Source: Vicia villosa (taxonomy: Eukaryota; Streptophyta; Magnoliopsida; Fabales; Fabaceae). From it: a stretch of 64,000 bases of DNA. Position 1 is the first letter of the stretch. Each line of letters starts with the position of its first letter. Location: positions 620,001 through 684,000 of the forward strand of contig NW_026705327.1 of NCBI RefSeq assembly GCF_029867415.1, given 5' to 3'. The translations under genes and the position numbers were made by a program. Shown here piece by piece: positions 45,326 through 57,000 of the stretch. A model generated the notes under the pieces. It made no database searches, had not been told where the DNA came from, and saw only the letters and a program-made list of their open reading frames with translations.

Positions 45326-46480
45326 TGTTCTCGAAACGAGATTACAAAAAAGGGGTTGTTCTGGACTGACCCAGTTATTCTAATTGGGCCAATTCACTCG
45401 TTAGCTTAAGGCATTATGGTCCATACACGCGGTAGCCTTCCCGGTCCACTCCGAGAAAACTCAAGACGTAACCAAGCACGCTGAAGCCTCGTGCTCGAGC
45501 CACGACTAAATATTCACGTTTCCTGGCCGAACGCCTCGCATGGGTCCTCAAAAGATGGAGTCCTTTTCATAGAACTGCCATATAAATAGTCTCTAACCCT
45601 AGGGGGCAAAGTAATCATTTTCTGACCCAAAATCTCTCACTTTTCTGTTGTACCTTGTTGTCCAAACACTTACTTTGGCATCGGAGTGCCTTGCAGGTAG
45701 AGTTGTCAAAATGGGCTAGCCCATATGGGACGGTCCGCCCGGCCCGAAAAATCATAGGGCTTGGGCCTTAAAATGAGAGTCCATATTCTTAAGGGCTTTT
45801 TTAGCCCAGCCCTAAAAAGCCCGTAACCCATTAGGGCTAGCCCATATGGGCCATGGGTAGCCCAAAAGGCCCGCACAAATATAAATTTTAAAAATTTATA
45901 TTAGTTTTATATTGTGTTACTCCAAAATAAAACATTGATTTTTCTCACTTCACTAAATTTTGTTTCTATTATATTCAATCTTTCTCTTTTAAATATTATA
46001 CATTAATATAATCAACATTATTTTCTCGTATTCTAGTAGTTTCTCTTATATTAAATATTTGAGTATTATTTTCTACAATTTAAACATGTAGTGTATTTAA
46101 AAACACATTATAGTATTTATAAAAGATAATATAGTACTTAAAAATGTATTATGTTTAAAATAATATAATTTTTTATTTAATTTATAATAAATATAATGGA
46201 TTTTTTATTTTTTATTTTTTTATTGAAAAAAGCTCGTTTAGGGTCGGGTAGCCCGAAGCACATCTAGGGCCGGGCTCGGGTAGTAATTTTGAGGCCTATA
46301 TTACAATAGGGCTTTTTTGGCCTAGCCCTAAAACACCCAGGCCCATCAGGACCGGCCCTAAATGGGCCGGGTAGCCCATTTTGACAGCTCTACTTGTAGG
46401 TACAACCACCTTTTTTCTCTCAACCGTCCCGAAATTCAAGTTTCACCGTTGCTGGCCACTTGTTCTGCTCGGAAAGATCA
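45326..46480 (+). mobile_element. Ty3-type LTR interrupted by a MITE
   Basis: GC-richer than its surroundings. It begins about 45326-45357 (TGTTCTCG or TGTTCTGG) and ends GGAAAGATCA, followed by a primer site at 46482-46499. A TATA-like CCATATAAATAG lies at about 45579-45590. Without the nested MITE it is about 430-450 bp. Only about 120 bp of internal sequence follows, so the element is a truncated remnant. Confidence 0.6.
45698..46392. mobile_element. hAT-like MITE
   Basis: 695 bp with terminal inverted repeats TAGAGTTGTCAAAATGGGCT and (inverted) TAGAGCTGTCAAAATGGGCT, flanked by an 8-bp target duplication CTTGCAGG (45690-45697) and CTTGTAGG (46393-46400) with one mismatch. The 8-bp duplication and terminal sequence fit hAT. 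The ends are rich in GGGCT/AGCCC inverted motifs and the middle is AT-rich. No transposase. Confidence 0.85.
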
Positions 46481-46481
46481 G

Positions 46482-46499
46482 TGGCGCCGTCTGTGAGAA
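46482..46499 (+). other. Primer-binding site of the interrupted LTR element
   Basis: TGGCGCCGTCTGTGAGAA lies 1 bp after the LTR. This is close to the TGGCGCCGTCTGTGGGAA-type site of plant Ty3/gypsy elements, with G-to-A changes. Confidence 0.65.
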
Positions 46500-46605
46500 A
46501 TCATCAGCTCCCCCGATTCGTTTCTTGCATTTCTTGACCATTTCTTGCCCCGACAAGAATTCAGTGCTACATATTTCGTCCAAAAGATCCTATTGACAAC
46601 ACATT

Positions 46606-47289
46606 ATGTAACAGACAGTTGACGTGTGAATTAGGTTAACTTTGTTAACCCTAATGTATTTCTAAAAAGCCCAAGGCTGCTTATAAAAAGACCTGCAATC
46701 CTAATTTGGAACGCAGACAGAAGATTATATTTGTGAAGAACGGCTGTTTTGTAACTGGCTCGTGTGATCCAAACAATTATCATGTTGATAATCGTTGTGG
46801 AGTAATTTGTTTTTTTTTTGTTACTTGTGATCCACGCTATTATCTTTGATAATTGCATTGGAGATAATTTATGTTTTAGTTATGTCACTCTAAGCTTTTA
46901 AGCACGAGTGTGTGTCTCTTGATTGAAGCTTTTAAGCAGATCAAGGTGTGTCTTTGAAGAGTGTCTTCTATCTGTAATTGTTTATTGTGTATGTGTATCA
47001 CTGCTGTGATTGAGGGGGAGTGGAATGGAGATATTCCATATCTAGGTAGAACTTAGGTAGAAGGGTCATTGGGTAGTGATTAAGTGACAAGTTGTAAACT
47101 GAGAGTTTAGCTCTAATATGATACTGCTAATAGTGGACTTTATCCCTGGCTTGGTAGTCCCTAGAGTAGGTTATTTGAACCTAACTGGATAAACAATTTT
47201 GTGTGTTCTTTATTGTTTTATGTTGTTTATTATTATTGTCTGTGTTGCGTAATTGTAGATGTCATAACATCCAGTTTAACATGGAGTGT
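46606..47289 (+). mobile_element. Copia-like (SIRE-type) solo LTR, approximate limits
   Basis: The sequence has the layout I associate with legume SIRE/Maximus LTRs: TATAAAAAG box (46682), repeated TAAGCTTTTAAGCA-like motifs at about 46888-46935, GAGGGGGAGTGG and GGACTTTATCCCTGGCTTGGTAG, ending near AACATCCAGTTTAACA. No primer site or coding region adjoins it. Ends and target duplication are not established. Confidence 0.4.
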
Positions 47290-48491
47290 GTATTAATAGA
47301 ATTTTCAGTTAAGGTTTTATCTTGATATGTCACATGTAATCAAAATGAAATCTAATGGTTGTAAGAATTTCTACTTTTGACGTCAAAGTTCTTGTTTTTG
47401 AATTTATTGTATCATTTGCGAGTACCCTTTTTACTATTTCTTTATAATTTCATTGCCTATAAAAAATAGTTGTTGGTTCAAACTCACTCACCCATGCTCT
47501 AGTAGATCATATAATTGCACTATAATATCAAGCGTAATGCATTATCCTAGAAATAAAATTATAAAATACAAATCATTTTAATAAAGTGTGCTTAATATGT
47601 GTTCAAAAATCTCAACCAAAATAAAAAATAAAAATAAACTTAAGCTACAAACATATAGTTCGAGAAGAAATTGAATGCTAGAAACTCAATAAAAAGATAT
47701 ATTTTTTTTGATACGATCAATAAAAAGATATTGTTTTCATACATTATTTTGTGTAATAGTCATTTACATTGATAACAATTATATTTGTCAAACTATTTAA
47801 AATTTAAACCATTTAGATTAATTATAATTATTTTAAAATTCATCTATAAGATTATTTTCCTATAAATTGGACCTTTATTCAAACCTTAAAAACTTGATGT
47901 TGAATCAATGTTTTTTTTAATAAAGGAAAATATTATATAAATTTTTTATGAGAAGTCTTGGAGGTCATAAACAAAGCCTTGAAAAAAAAGTAAAGTAGTA
48001 AACTATAAAGTAAAAAAAAAAAAAAAAAAATTTGTAAGTCCTGTTAGAACGTGGTTTTAAACAAGTATTATAGACAAAATATTTAGAAATTTTCTTAGAT
48101 TTTGGGAAAAACTTTGATGAGTAGTGTTTTCCAAATATTTTTTATCATGCACTCTTTATATGATCAACTTTTGTGTTTAGGATTCAACCATCACTAGCTT
48201 GTTGTTTTCGAAATTATTGATTTGATGTTTTGATGGCTAACCGATTTGTAAATCGGCAATTTTTCTCATACTTTGTTATATTTGTGAAACTTGTGATCAG
48301 TGAGTGGTGATAATATAGAGTAAGGAACATGAAATTACAAGTTATATTTGAGTTGGGACAGAATTGTAACAACGAAAAAGTTAGAAAGAAATTGATGGAA
48401 ATGGATAGAAATAGGGCGCCACACTTTTTATATGAATAAGAAAGGATGATAAGCCTTAGTGAAGATCACCACAAGAAACTTGGTTTCTTGA
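47290..48491. other. AT-rich spacer including the second 124-bp repeat
   Basis: Contains an A run (about 48012-48029), the repeat copy at 48107-48230 and a perfect hairpin CCGATTT-GT-AAATCGG (48241-48256). No gene is supported. Confidence 0.5.
48107..48230. repeat. 124-bp direct repeat, copy 2
   Basis: Matches 40430-40553 as described there. This copy ends CGAAATTATTGATTTGATGTTT and lacks the local 29-bp duplication seen at 40381. Confidence 0.75.
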
Positions 48492-51400
48492 TTTTTTTTT
48501 AATAGGCAATGGATTAAAAACCGGAGTAAAAGGGATACTCCTCCCAACATACAAAGAGGAAAACTCCTACGTCTCAAAACACGAGAGCGGGAGGATATTC
48601 CAAATATAAAAGTTACAAGAGTTTACTCTAATATAGAAAGAATTAAGCCATCTCCAAGCTTTGTCCACGATCTCCGACCAACATTGAGTGAAACTAAAAA
48701 TTACATCTTTGAAAACAACGGCATTCCTCGATAACCAAATGTGCCAAACCGTTGAAAGCCACACCACCGCCCCAATAACTCTATACTTTACACACCGAAT
48801 CTTATCGCAATTATGGAAGAAGTTCACAAATTCCTCTCTAGTCAAGAATGAAGAGACTCCAACCCAATCATAGACTTTCCTCCAAATTCTATTAGTCACT
48901 ACACAATCAACGAATAAATGCCGGTGTGACTCATCCTTCGTTAGGCACATAGCACATCTAGCATTGATGCTCTCTCTTAAAATGCCCCTTTCGACCAATA
49001 AATCTTTAGTTGCTAGTTTATTAATAATGCATCTCCATCCAAAGAAAAGAATCTTCGAAGGAACCTTAATATTCCAAAGATGAGATAATGCTCTAACCGT
49101 GAATATGTCAAGCGGCGGACTAGAGAGTTTCTCTTTAAAACGTTTATAACACGAACTCACCGAGAAAACTCCGCTTGGTTCCTTGCTCCACCGAAAAGAA
49201 TCTTCCACGCCTCTCTGAACAAGCAGTTGGCGCTGCTGCAACTCCGAGAGTAAGTCGGACAGAAGAGCTGCCAGCCTCGTTTCATCCGGTCCGCCGCCCC
49301 GTCCGACCGATTCTGCACTGACTGCATCATCAACAGAAGCAGCAGCATGAATCATTTTTTCCAGATCCCACGTCCAGTTTCCAGCACTGTTGTTGGCCAT
49401 GGTGCTGCTGTCCGGGTCATTGGACAAAGATCCTGCAAGAGAAACAACAGCTAGGTGGTTTTCGGCATAACGAAATAGCTCCGAATATGCTTCAATAAGT
49501 TTTTGATTGCCGGTCCAGCAAGCATACCAAAATGGTATGTCATTACCGCTCCGGACCTTGCACTCTACTGCCCCGGCAAAATGGTTGTTGTCTAGCCTCT
49601 CGTAATTGTCGGAAATTAAGATATCCCTCCACCAAATTGAGTCTTTTTTACCCACCACCGAACAATCCCCTATTAACACCTTCGCCTTCACATTATCGTA
49701 TCTATCCTCTAAAAGATCCCTCCAAACCGCCTCCTTCTCCGTTAGAATCCTCCACTTCCATTTACTAAGTAACGCCGCATTCATAATTTCCACGTGCTTC
49801 ACACCTAACCCTCCTTCGTCTCTAGATTTGCAAATCGTGTCCCAACTTACCAAATTAACCGTTTTTCTAAGCTCGCACCCTCCCCAAAGGAAATTCCTTT
49901 GAATGGCCACAACGTCTTTCAACACTTTCTTAGGCGCTTTATAAAAGGATAGGGAGTATAAAGCCACCGCATTAAGAACCGAGTTGATCAACACCACCCT
50001 ACCCGCCAAATTAAGATGAAATCCTTTCCACACGGCCAATCTTTTTTTCATCATTGATAACAAATCTCTCCACATCACAAGCTTCCTAGGATCTCCCCCC
50101 ACCCTCACTCCGAGAAATTTAAACGGTAAGCTTCCGACTTTACACGTGAGAAAGGTTGAAGCGGCTTCTAAAAACCATTGGTCCAAGTTGATACCATAAA
50201 GATTACTCTTATGAAAATTAATGCGGGACCCGGACATCAATTCGAAACCTCTAAGAATAACCTTCACACTCCACAAATTAGCGGCATCTCCCTCGGCTAA
50301 AATAATCGTGTCGTCCGTGAATTGTAAAATATCCACATCCTTCTCGCCATTTATCTTAAACCCACGAAATTCTCACACTTCTTTAGATTTCTTCACTAGA
50401 GCCGTAAGGACCTCCATGGCTAGCACAAACAAGAAAGGAGAGAGAGGATCCCCTTGTCTAAGGCTTTTCTCCACTCTAAAATCCTTAGTAGTACTACCGT
50501 TAACAAGAACGGATAAAGAATTAGAGAATACACTTCCCTCCATCCACCTCAACCACCTATCACCAAAGCCCATTTTTCTTAAAGTGAACCGCAAGAAATT
50601 CCAACTTATCCTATCGTAGGCCTTTTCAAAATCCACCTTTAGTACCACACAATTCCTCTTTTCCCTCATAGCTAGATCAAGAATCTCATTCACCACTAGG
50701 ACACCATCCAAAATATTTCTCCCCGGAATAAAATCCGATTGATTCCTCGAGACCAACTTACCAACCACCCTTCTTAATCTTGCCGCCGTCAACTTTGCTA
50801 GAATTTTATATAAGCTTCCCACTAAACAAATTGGGCGATAATCCTTCAAGGATTGCGGATTGGAAATCTCTTGGAAATCTCTAACAAAGTTTAAGACATC
50901 CAATTTTATCACCTCCCACGATAACTTGAAAAATTCTAAAGAAAAACCGTCCGGGCCGGGACTTTTATTCCCATCACAAGACCAAACCACCTCCTTCACC
51001 TCATCTTCCGAAAATGAACACTCCAAGGCCAACCTATCCTCCTCGGCCAAACATTTCAACTCAAGACCCTCCGGCACCGGTCTTCCATAATCATCTTCCA
51101 TGAATAAGTCTTGAAAATAGTTTCTAATCTCCCCCTTAATGTTTTCTACTCCTTCCACCAATCCCTCTTTACCTTCCAACAAAGAGATCGCATTCCGTCT
51201 TTGTCTATCTTTGATTGCATTGTGAAATTTTTTTGAGTTTTTGTCCCCTTCCATCAACCAAAGACTCCGAGATTTTTGCCTAAGCATAGCTTCTTTAACA
51301 TTCAAACTATGCCTAATATCCTTGCCAACCTCTCTTCTTTCAACAACCAAATCTTTAATATCTCCCCCAAGATTGTCCACCATTAACCTATCCAACTCAT

Positions 51401-52324
51401 TCATTTTGTCCACCTCTTCCTCCACCTTAAGATCTATCCAACCAAACACCTCCCGGTTCCAAACCCTCAATTTTCCTCGTAATCTTTTAAGCTTCTCATA
51501 AAAAACAAAATCCCCCCTTCCTTTAACAATTAGCTTCTCCCATTCAACCTTGATAAACGCCTTAAAATCCTTGTGCTTATACCAAACATTATTGAACCTA
51601 AAAGGTTTAGGACCCCAATCAACTTTTCCCACATTCAACCGAATAGGCGTGTGATCGGAAATATCTCTTTTGTCGATTCTTTGGTCTATCACTTCCCAAA
51701 TATCCATCATATTCCTCGTAACAAGGAAACGATCTAGCCTACTCATAGCCTTCCCATTATCTTTGAACCAAGTAAATCTACCTCCTACACAATTAACATC
51801 AATCAACTCCATATTCTCCACGAAGCTAGCGAACTCTCCCATCCCCCTTCGATCACGCGTGCTGCAAACTCCCTCACCCTCTTCCTCATTCAGCACTTCA
51901 TTAAAGTCTCCGGCTATGCACCACTCCTCATTCCCACGTCTATTCTTCAACGATAATAGATCAGACTACACCGAAATTCTTTCCCTCCTACTACATGGGG
52001 CGTAAACATTGACAACGTTGTAACTATTACCTTTCCAAAAAATGTTAATTCCCACAAATCCTTTCCCACGAAAGCTGTGATTTACCGTCAATGCACCTTT
52101 TTTCCACAAAATAACCATCCCGCCAGCCGCTCCTACAGAATTGCTAGCGGTCCATTCCACCTCCTTCACACCCCAAAAATCCCTTGCTAAAGAGTCATTA
52201 AACACTCAGACTTTGTTTCTTGCAGAAAGCAAACATCTATCTTGTTCAATTGAATTAAGTAGCTGACCCTCTTCCTTTTAGAAGAGATGCCTCCTCCCCT
52301 TATGTTGTAGGACATAAGATTCAT
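48492..52324 (-). pseudogene. LINE-C ORF2 with 3' tail: endonuclease, RT, zinc finger
   Basis: Starts at ATG 52324 (MNLMSYNIRGGG) and ends near 48567, with a T run (poly-A) at 48492-48500. The endonuclease shows CFLQETK, AGDFNEVLNEEE and ISDHTPI. RT shows KSPGPDGFSLEFFK, LKDYRPICLVGSLYK, PGRNILDGVLV, KVDFEKAYDRISW, RQGDPLSPFLFVLAME and a catalytic QFTDDT (usually FADD). A zf-RVT domain follows (LWNIKVPSKILFFGWR, CAMC, HLFVDC). Lesions: a frameshift at about 52205, TAG at 51966-51968 (Trp expected) and TGA at 50373-50375. It is about 1,250 codons, close to full length for a plant L1-type ORF2. The best-preserved of the three LINEs. Confidence 0.93.
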
Positions 52325-53646
52325 AAAAACAGATTATTGGCCTCCTTCTTACCCAACGAAATCTCCTTGTCTCTCTTTTCTAAAATCTCCACATCCTTCT
52401 CAACCTCACCATCTTCCTTCTCGCTCACCACCCACAATCTAGATATAGCAGACCACACCTTCCTCCCCACTTCTGACACACCCAAAGCCCTAGCATTACT
52501 ACGGACTATATCAGAATCAGTAACTAAGTTGCAGAAGGATAGGGACTCACCAGCAAAAATCCGCTCTTCAATAGAATCAGAGACAGAGCACAGTGTAGGA
52601 CATGTCTTCTTTCTGATAATTTTCCTCGAACCGATATTCTTGATGATGGACGCCGTCATTGATACCTCCTCTCTCAGATTTCGCACCGGCTTTTTCTTCC
52701 TCTTGATTTTTGATTTCTGATCTGAGCGACGAATATTGGTACATGCTTGGTCAAAAGAAATGAATTCAGGAAAGTGGGCCCCTTTCGTCTCTCGTCCAGC
52801 TGGCCCATCTTCACTCAAACAAATTTTTTTGGGCACGACTCCGTCACCATGTTCCCCTCTGTGGCTTTGTCTTTGGGCCTCTAGATCCACACGATCCCCT
52901 GGCCCACTTTCACCCAAGCTCTTATTAATGCCCAAACACTCAATAGCCGCTTCTCCATCCGGCCCACTATGATTTGGGATATGGCCCACATAAGAAGAAA
53001 AAGGTATAGACTCCACCACTCTGCTAGTAACCGTATGACTTCCCCTATCATCATCAGACGTGTCACCAAAAAAGGACATATCCGCCTCTACAGTGCCTAC
53101 CCCTCCTTTCTCGAGTAAGTCAAAAGCAACCTTTTTACTTTTAGCTGCCACGGGCTCCTTATTATACGCAAATATCTGGCTAATGCTGCGGATATCATCC
53201 TCAATGTCAATACACACATTCCTAGATACATCACCATCATCTGCAGCATCTCTGTCCTTGATACCTGGGCTTCCTTGGTTAATGTCCACTAAACCTTCCA
53301 ACGAGTCATCCCCTGATTCTGAGAGAAACGTATCATCTTCCCCACCGGTTTGCCTTCTTGGGAAGCTGATAGAACGCAGCCCATGGTCTTCAATCAAGCT
53401 CACCGTAAAATCATTCCCACCAATAATGATATTCATAGTGCCATCCACTCTGATCTTCCATTTTGTAATAATGCATATCCTAGCCTCATCCATGATGATG
53501 CCCGATGAAGTCTCTCCATCGCAACAAACAAACGTTCCTCTACTGTTAGCAATTGATAAGATCAGAATATGGTCCAATCCAGAACCAAAGGAGCAAAGCT
53601 CTAAAAATAACACAAAGTGTTTAACAAAATTCAACTTGCTTTTCAT
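52321..53646 (-). pseudogene. LINE-C ORF1, C-terminal two thirds
   Basis: A 441-codon frame whose retrotransposon part begins near 53580 (IANSRGTFVCCDGETSSGII, IIGGNDFTVSLIEDHGLRS). The rest is acidic then basic (KSKIKRKKKPVR), with an Arg/Lys-rich patch and a C-terminal acidic helix. It ends at TGA 52321-52323, overlapping the ORF2 ATG at 52322-52324 as ATGA. The usual N-terminal DUF4283/RNA-binding region is missing; the first ~25 codons (from 53646) come from unrelated upstream DNA. Role in the family: element RNA binding. Confidence 0.75.
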
Positions 53647-54011
53647 TCATACTTAGCTCCCTATTTATAGGTAAAAGGTAGCTTACAATAATATCTCAAG
53701 AAATTCTACAACTTCAGCCCACTAACTAGTTAATAATGGTTTGAAAAAGAAAAGTCACACACTTAAAGGTAGTGGAGAAAGTGGATATTTATTGCCTTGA
53801 TGAATAATAGCAATTTATAGCCACCTTGATTAATGCATCCCACCTTTCTCTTTCTCCTTCATTCAAAGTTTGACCTATTGATTTCTTGAGCTCATTATTT
53901 ACCTAGAAACATGAAAGTCACGAAATTTCTAAGCTTTAATAGCTTTAGAATATCTACTTAATATAAATCCAATGAAGTCATGATGGCAACCCTAGCCACA
54001 TGTCTTCTTGG
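53581..54011 (-). promoter_or_regulatory. LTR-like or promoter-like sequence upstream of LINE-C ORF1
   Basis: The minus strand from about 53995 starts TGTGGCTAGGG and includes CTATAAATAGGGAGCTAAG (TATA near 53670), about 20 bp upstream of the ORF1 ATG. It resembles a small copia-type LTR, but I cannot fix its ends or name it. No coding sequence. Confidence 0.35.
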
Positions 54012-57000
54012 TGTTGCACCCCAAAATTTGCCCTCTTTATTTGAGCCATAAGTTAATAATAACGTTTATTTCGTCATCCAAAAATGGAAGAAAAATAATA
54101 AAGAGTTCTTGAGGTGCTAAGGAAGTAAAGTGTGAAAGAATGGTTTAAACGGTGAAAGTACGAGAAAATTCATAAATACTATTTGAAAGGTGATATGAGC
54201 TAAGTTCCCGCTTTGTCCCCACTGTTTCGACGAGATCTACAACTTTCGTGTTCGGCTCGGGAGCCAATTCTTTGAGGAAGGTCTTCAGATTGGCAAATTA
54301 CTTGAGGTTTTGCAGTGAAAAATAGTGTTGAATGTAGGGTTTTGCGCCTCAGAAAATTCATATCTCCTAATCTGTTCGCTGGATTCGCTTGAAAATTTAA
54401 CTGGAGCTCCGTGGCATCATTACCAAGATTTCATATGTTCGGACCGAAGGCCAAATATGCATGGAAAATTCCCAGAATTTTAAAGATCGTCGTGTCGTTT
54501 CGGTAAAAAGTGTGTTTTCGGGTATGTCGCGCCGAGTTCGAAAATTCATAACTTCTTCGATTTTTATCGTATGAAGTCCATTCCGGCGGTATCCTCTCAG
54601 AAATTTTGTTAGCTTCGATTCTTCGTCACACATGCTTGTTCAGATTCTGAGCCGAAGATAGGGTTTTATCGAGTTCTTTGAGCAGTACGCACAAAATTTC
54701 GCATAGTCTCGCCAGATGAATCGACGTTTCTCGTCATTCAAACAGGCGTATTTTCTTCATCGCTTATCGGATTGAGGTGATTCTCGCGGCGACGAGTCAC
54801 AAATTTGGTCATCTTCATAATGGCATCGGTTTGTTCCGGAATTCAGAGCCGAACCTAGTTTCCTTAAAAACAAGCCAAAATGAGACGCACCGAGGGCAAT
54901 TTGGACATTTCGCGTTGACACTATATAAACGTTTTGCTCTTCACAAATCGGGAGGACTCTCATAATTTCAATTCACCAATTCTTCACAAACATCTTCCCT
55001 CAATTCTCTCTCAATTCTGATAGATCAAAACCACAAATCACATAAAACTTTCATAAAAAATTCATCAATCTTCATCAAGATCAAGAACATGGATTGAAGA
55101 ATCAAGATCGAAGTTCAAAATTTTCATCCTCTCCTCTTTGCATCTCGCGCGCCCTCACTCTCTCTCCCTCCGGATTTCGTTCGAGTTCGTGTCGCGTTCG
55201 TGTCGTGTTCGCGTTCGGATCGTGTTCGTGTTCGCGCTTCGGTTAGATCTTCATTCGGTAAGCTTTCGGATCTTGAATTAAGTGCTTAATTGTTGATTAT
55301 ATGCGAATTCGGATCTAGATCTACCTTATTCTTGATTAATTGATGGTTGATGATGATTGATCGGTGAATTTACTCATCTTTTGCTCGAATTAGTCGTGTT
55401 CATGTGAATTGTGATTGGATCTAATGTTGTTTGCATATAATTGTTGCTCATTGATGACGAATTGTGATATTCGTGTTCGGATCCGCAATTATTGGATGAT
55501 TTTGTGTGCCTAATTGTTGATGCTCATGTGTGTTACTTGTGTCGCACTCAAAGTGTTTGTACAAATGCATGTGGTGTACTTTTGTTTGATATTTGCTTGG
55601 CTCGACGCGTCGCACTTTTGCATAATTAGGATAATTTTACTTGTGGACTCGTGCTTAATTCATAATTTGATGTTTGCTTGTGATAATTGCTTATGGAACG
55701 ATTTTGGATTGAGTGCGAATGGCTCCGAGGTCCTAAAAAGGCTTTAAAATTGGTTTTGCTGCACCAGGAACCGGGTTGTCCCAGGCGGGAACCGGTTCCC
55801 ACTCAATCCAAAATTGCTGATTCTCTGGTTTTTAGTACCAGGAACCGGGTTGTCCCTAGGTGGGAACCGGTTCCTGCGTTGTTTTTGCCCCTGTGTTTGT
55901 GTGCCAGGAACCGGGTTGTCCCTATGTGGGAACCGGTTCCCAGAAACTTGAAATGTGCTTGCCTCTGTGATTTTGTACCAGGAACCGGGTTGTCCCTTGG
56001 TGGGAACCGGTTCCCAGTTTCTGCCTCTGGTTTTTTGTATGGGGAACCGGGTTGTCCCTAGGCAGGAACCGGTTCCTGAGTGCAATTTTTGTGTTTTTTC
56101 CTTTTAACTTCTATCTTGCATAACTTTTTCCTCGTAACTCCGATTTGCTCGTTCTTTATATCGTCGGAAAGCTTATGAGATGTACTATCTTACTAGATGC
56201 TTGATTTTCATTAATTTGTAGATCATTCACGTTTGTTTTCTCTTTGATTTTTCATTGTCCATTTCATGTTTACCTTACTTGTCAATTTCCTTTCGTTTTA
56301 TGGCAATAACGCAATTCCGATTGCGATGTTTGTTATCTCTAACTTGTGTGTTAGTGTACGAGGCTTTTGGATAGTCGCCGATCAATGCTCATTGCTTGAG
56401 TGTTCCGCTTTACTTGCGGACCACGATTTCATCCGTTCCCTTTGTGTTCTCATCCTGGAGAAACATGTCTAATACTCTATATCTCCTTGTGTGGTTTGCT
56501 TGTTCCTCTTGCAGGTGTATTGTGATTATGCTCGACGCGCATGTCGACCTTTGTGCGCTTTATGACTAATCGGTGTGCTGACCATTGGCTTTTGCTTTGC
56601 TAGCTCGCTCGCGGGATTCTACTTTCTTCGACTTGCTTCACTTAGTTTACGGATCATCATCCGTTTGGTATTGATTCCGTTTCATTTTATTTCTCTCGCA
56701 CTTTACCGCTTTCTCGCATCATCCTATAACATGAGAAGTAGGACCTAGACATTCATCTGGCCAAGCCCTCGAAAGAGGCTCTGTTTTTGTTGGTGTGTTT
56801 ACATTTGTGCTTTGCGACAGGGAGTCACGGTGTAATAAGTCCTATATGGCACTCCGTTAAGTCCTCATGGAAGGCATGCGGAAAGGGTAAGCAATCAACC
56901 CCCGCCTAGTCTCATCGAGTCTGTTCAGTATGCGCACGCTACGCGTCGATCGCTTCTGAACCTGCACAAGATCTTGTTATCGAGTATGTCAGGAAAAGGG

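Noticed and set aside
52337..53656. Plus-strand frames of 127 and 198 codons
   Set aside because: Antisense shadows of LINE-C ORF1.
55687..56085. Overlapping frames on both strands encoding repeated EPGCP/REPVP peptides
   Set aside because: Produced by the palindromic array in the Ogre LTR; open on both strands, no start context or homology expected of a protein.
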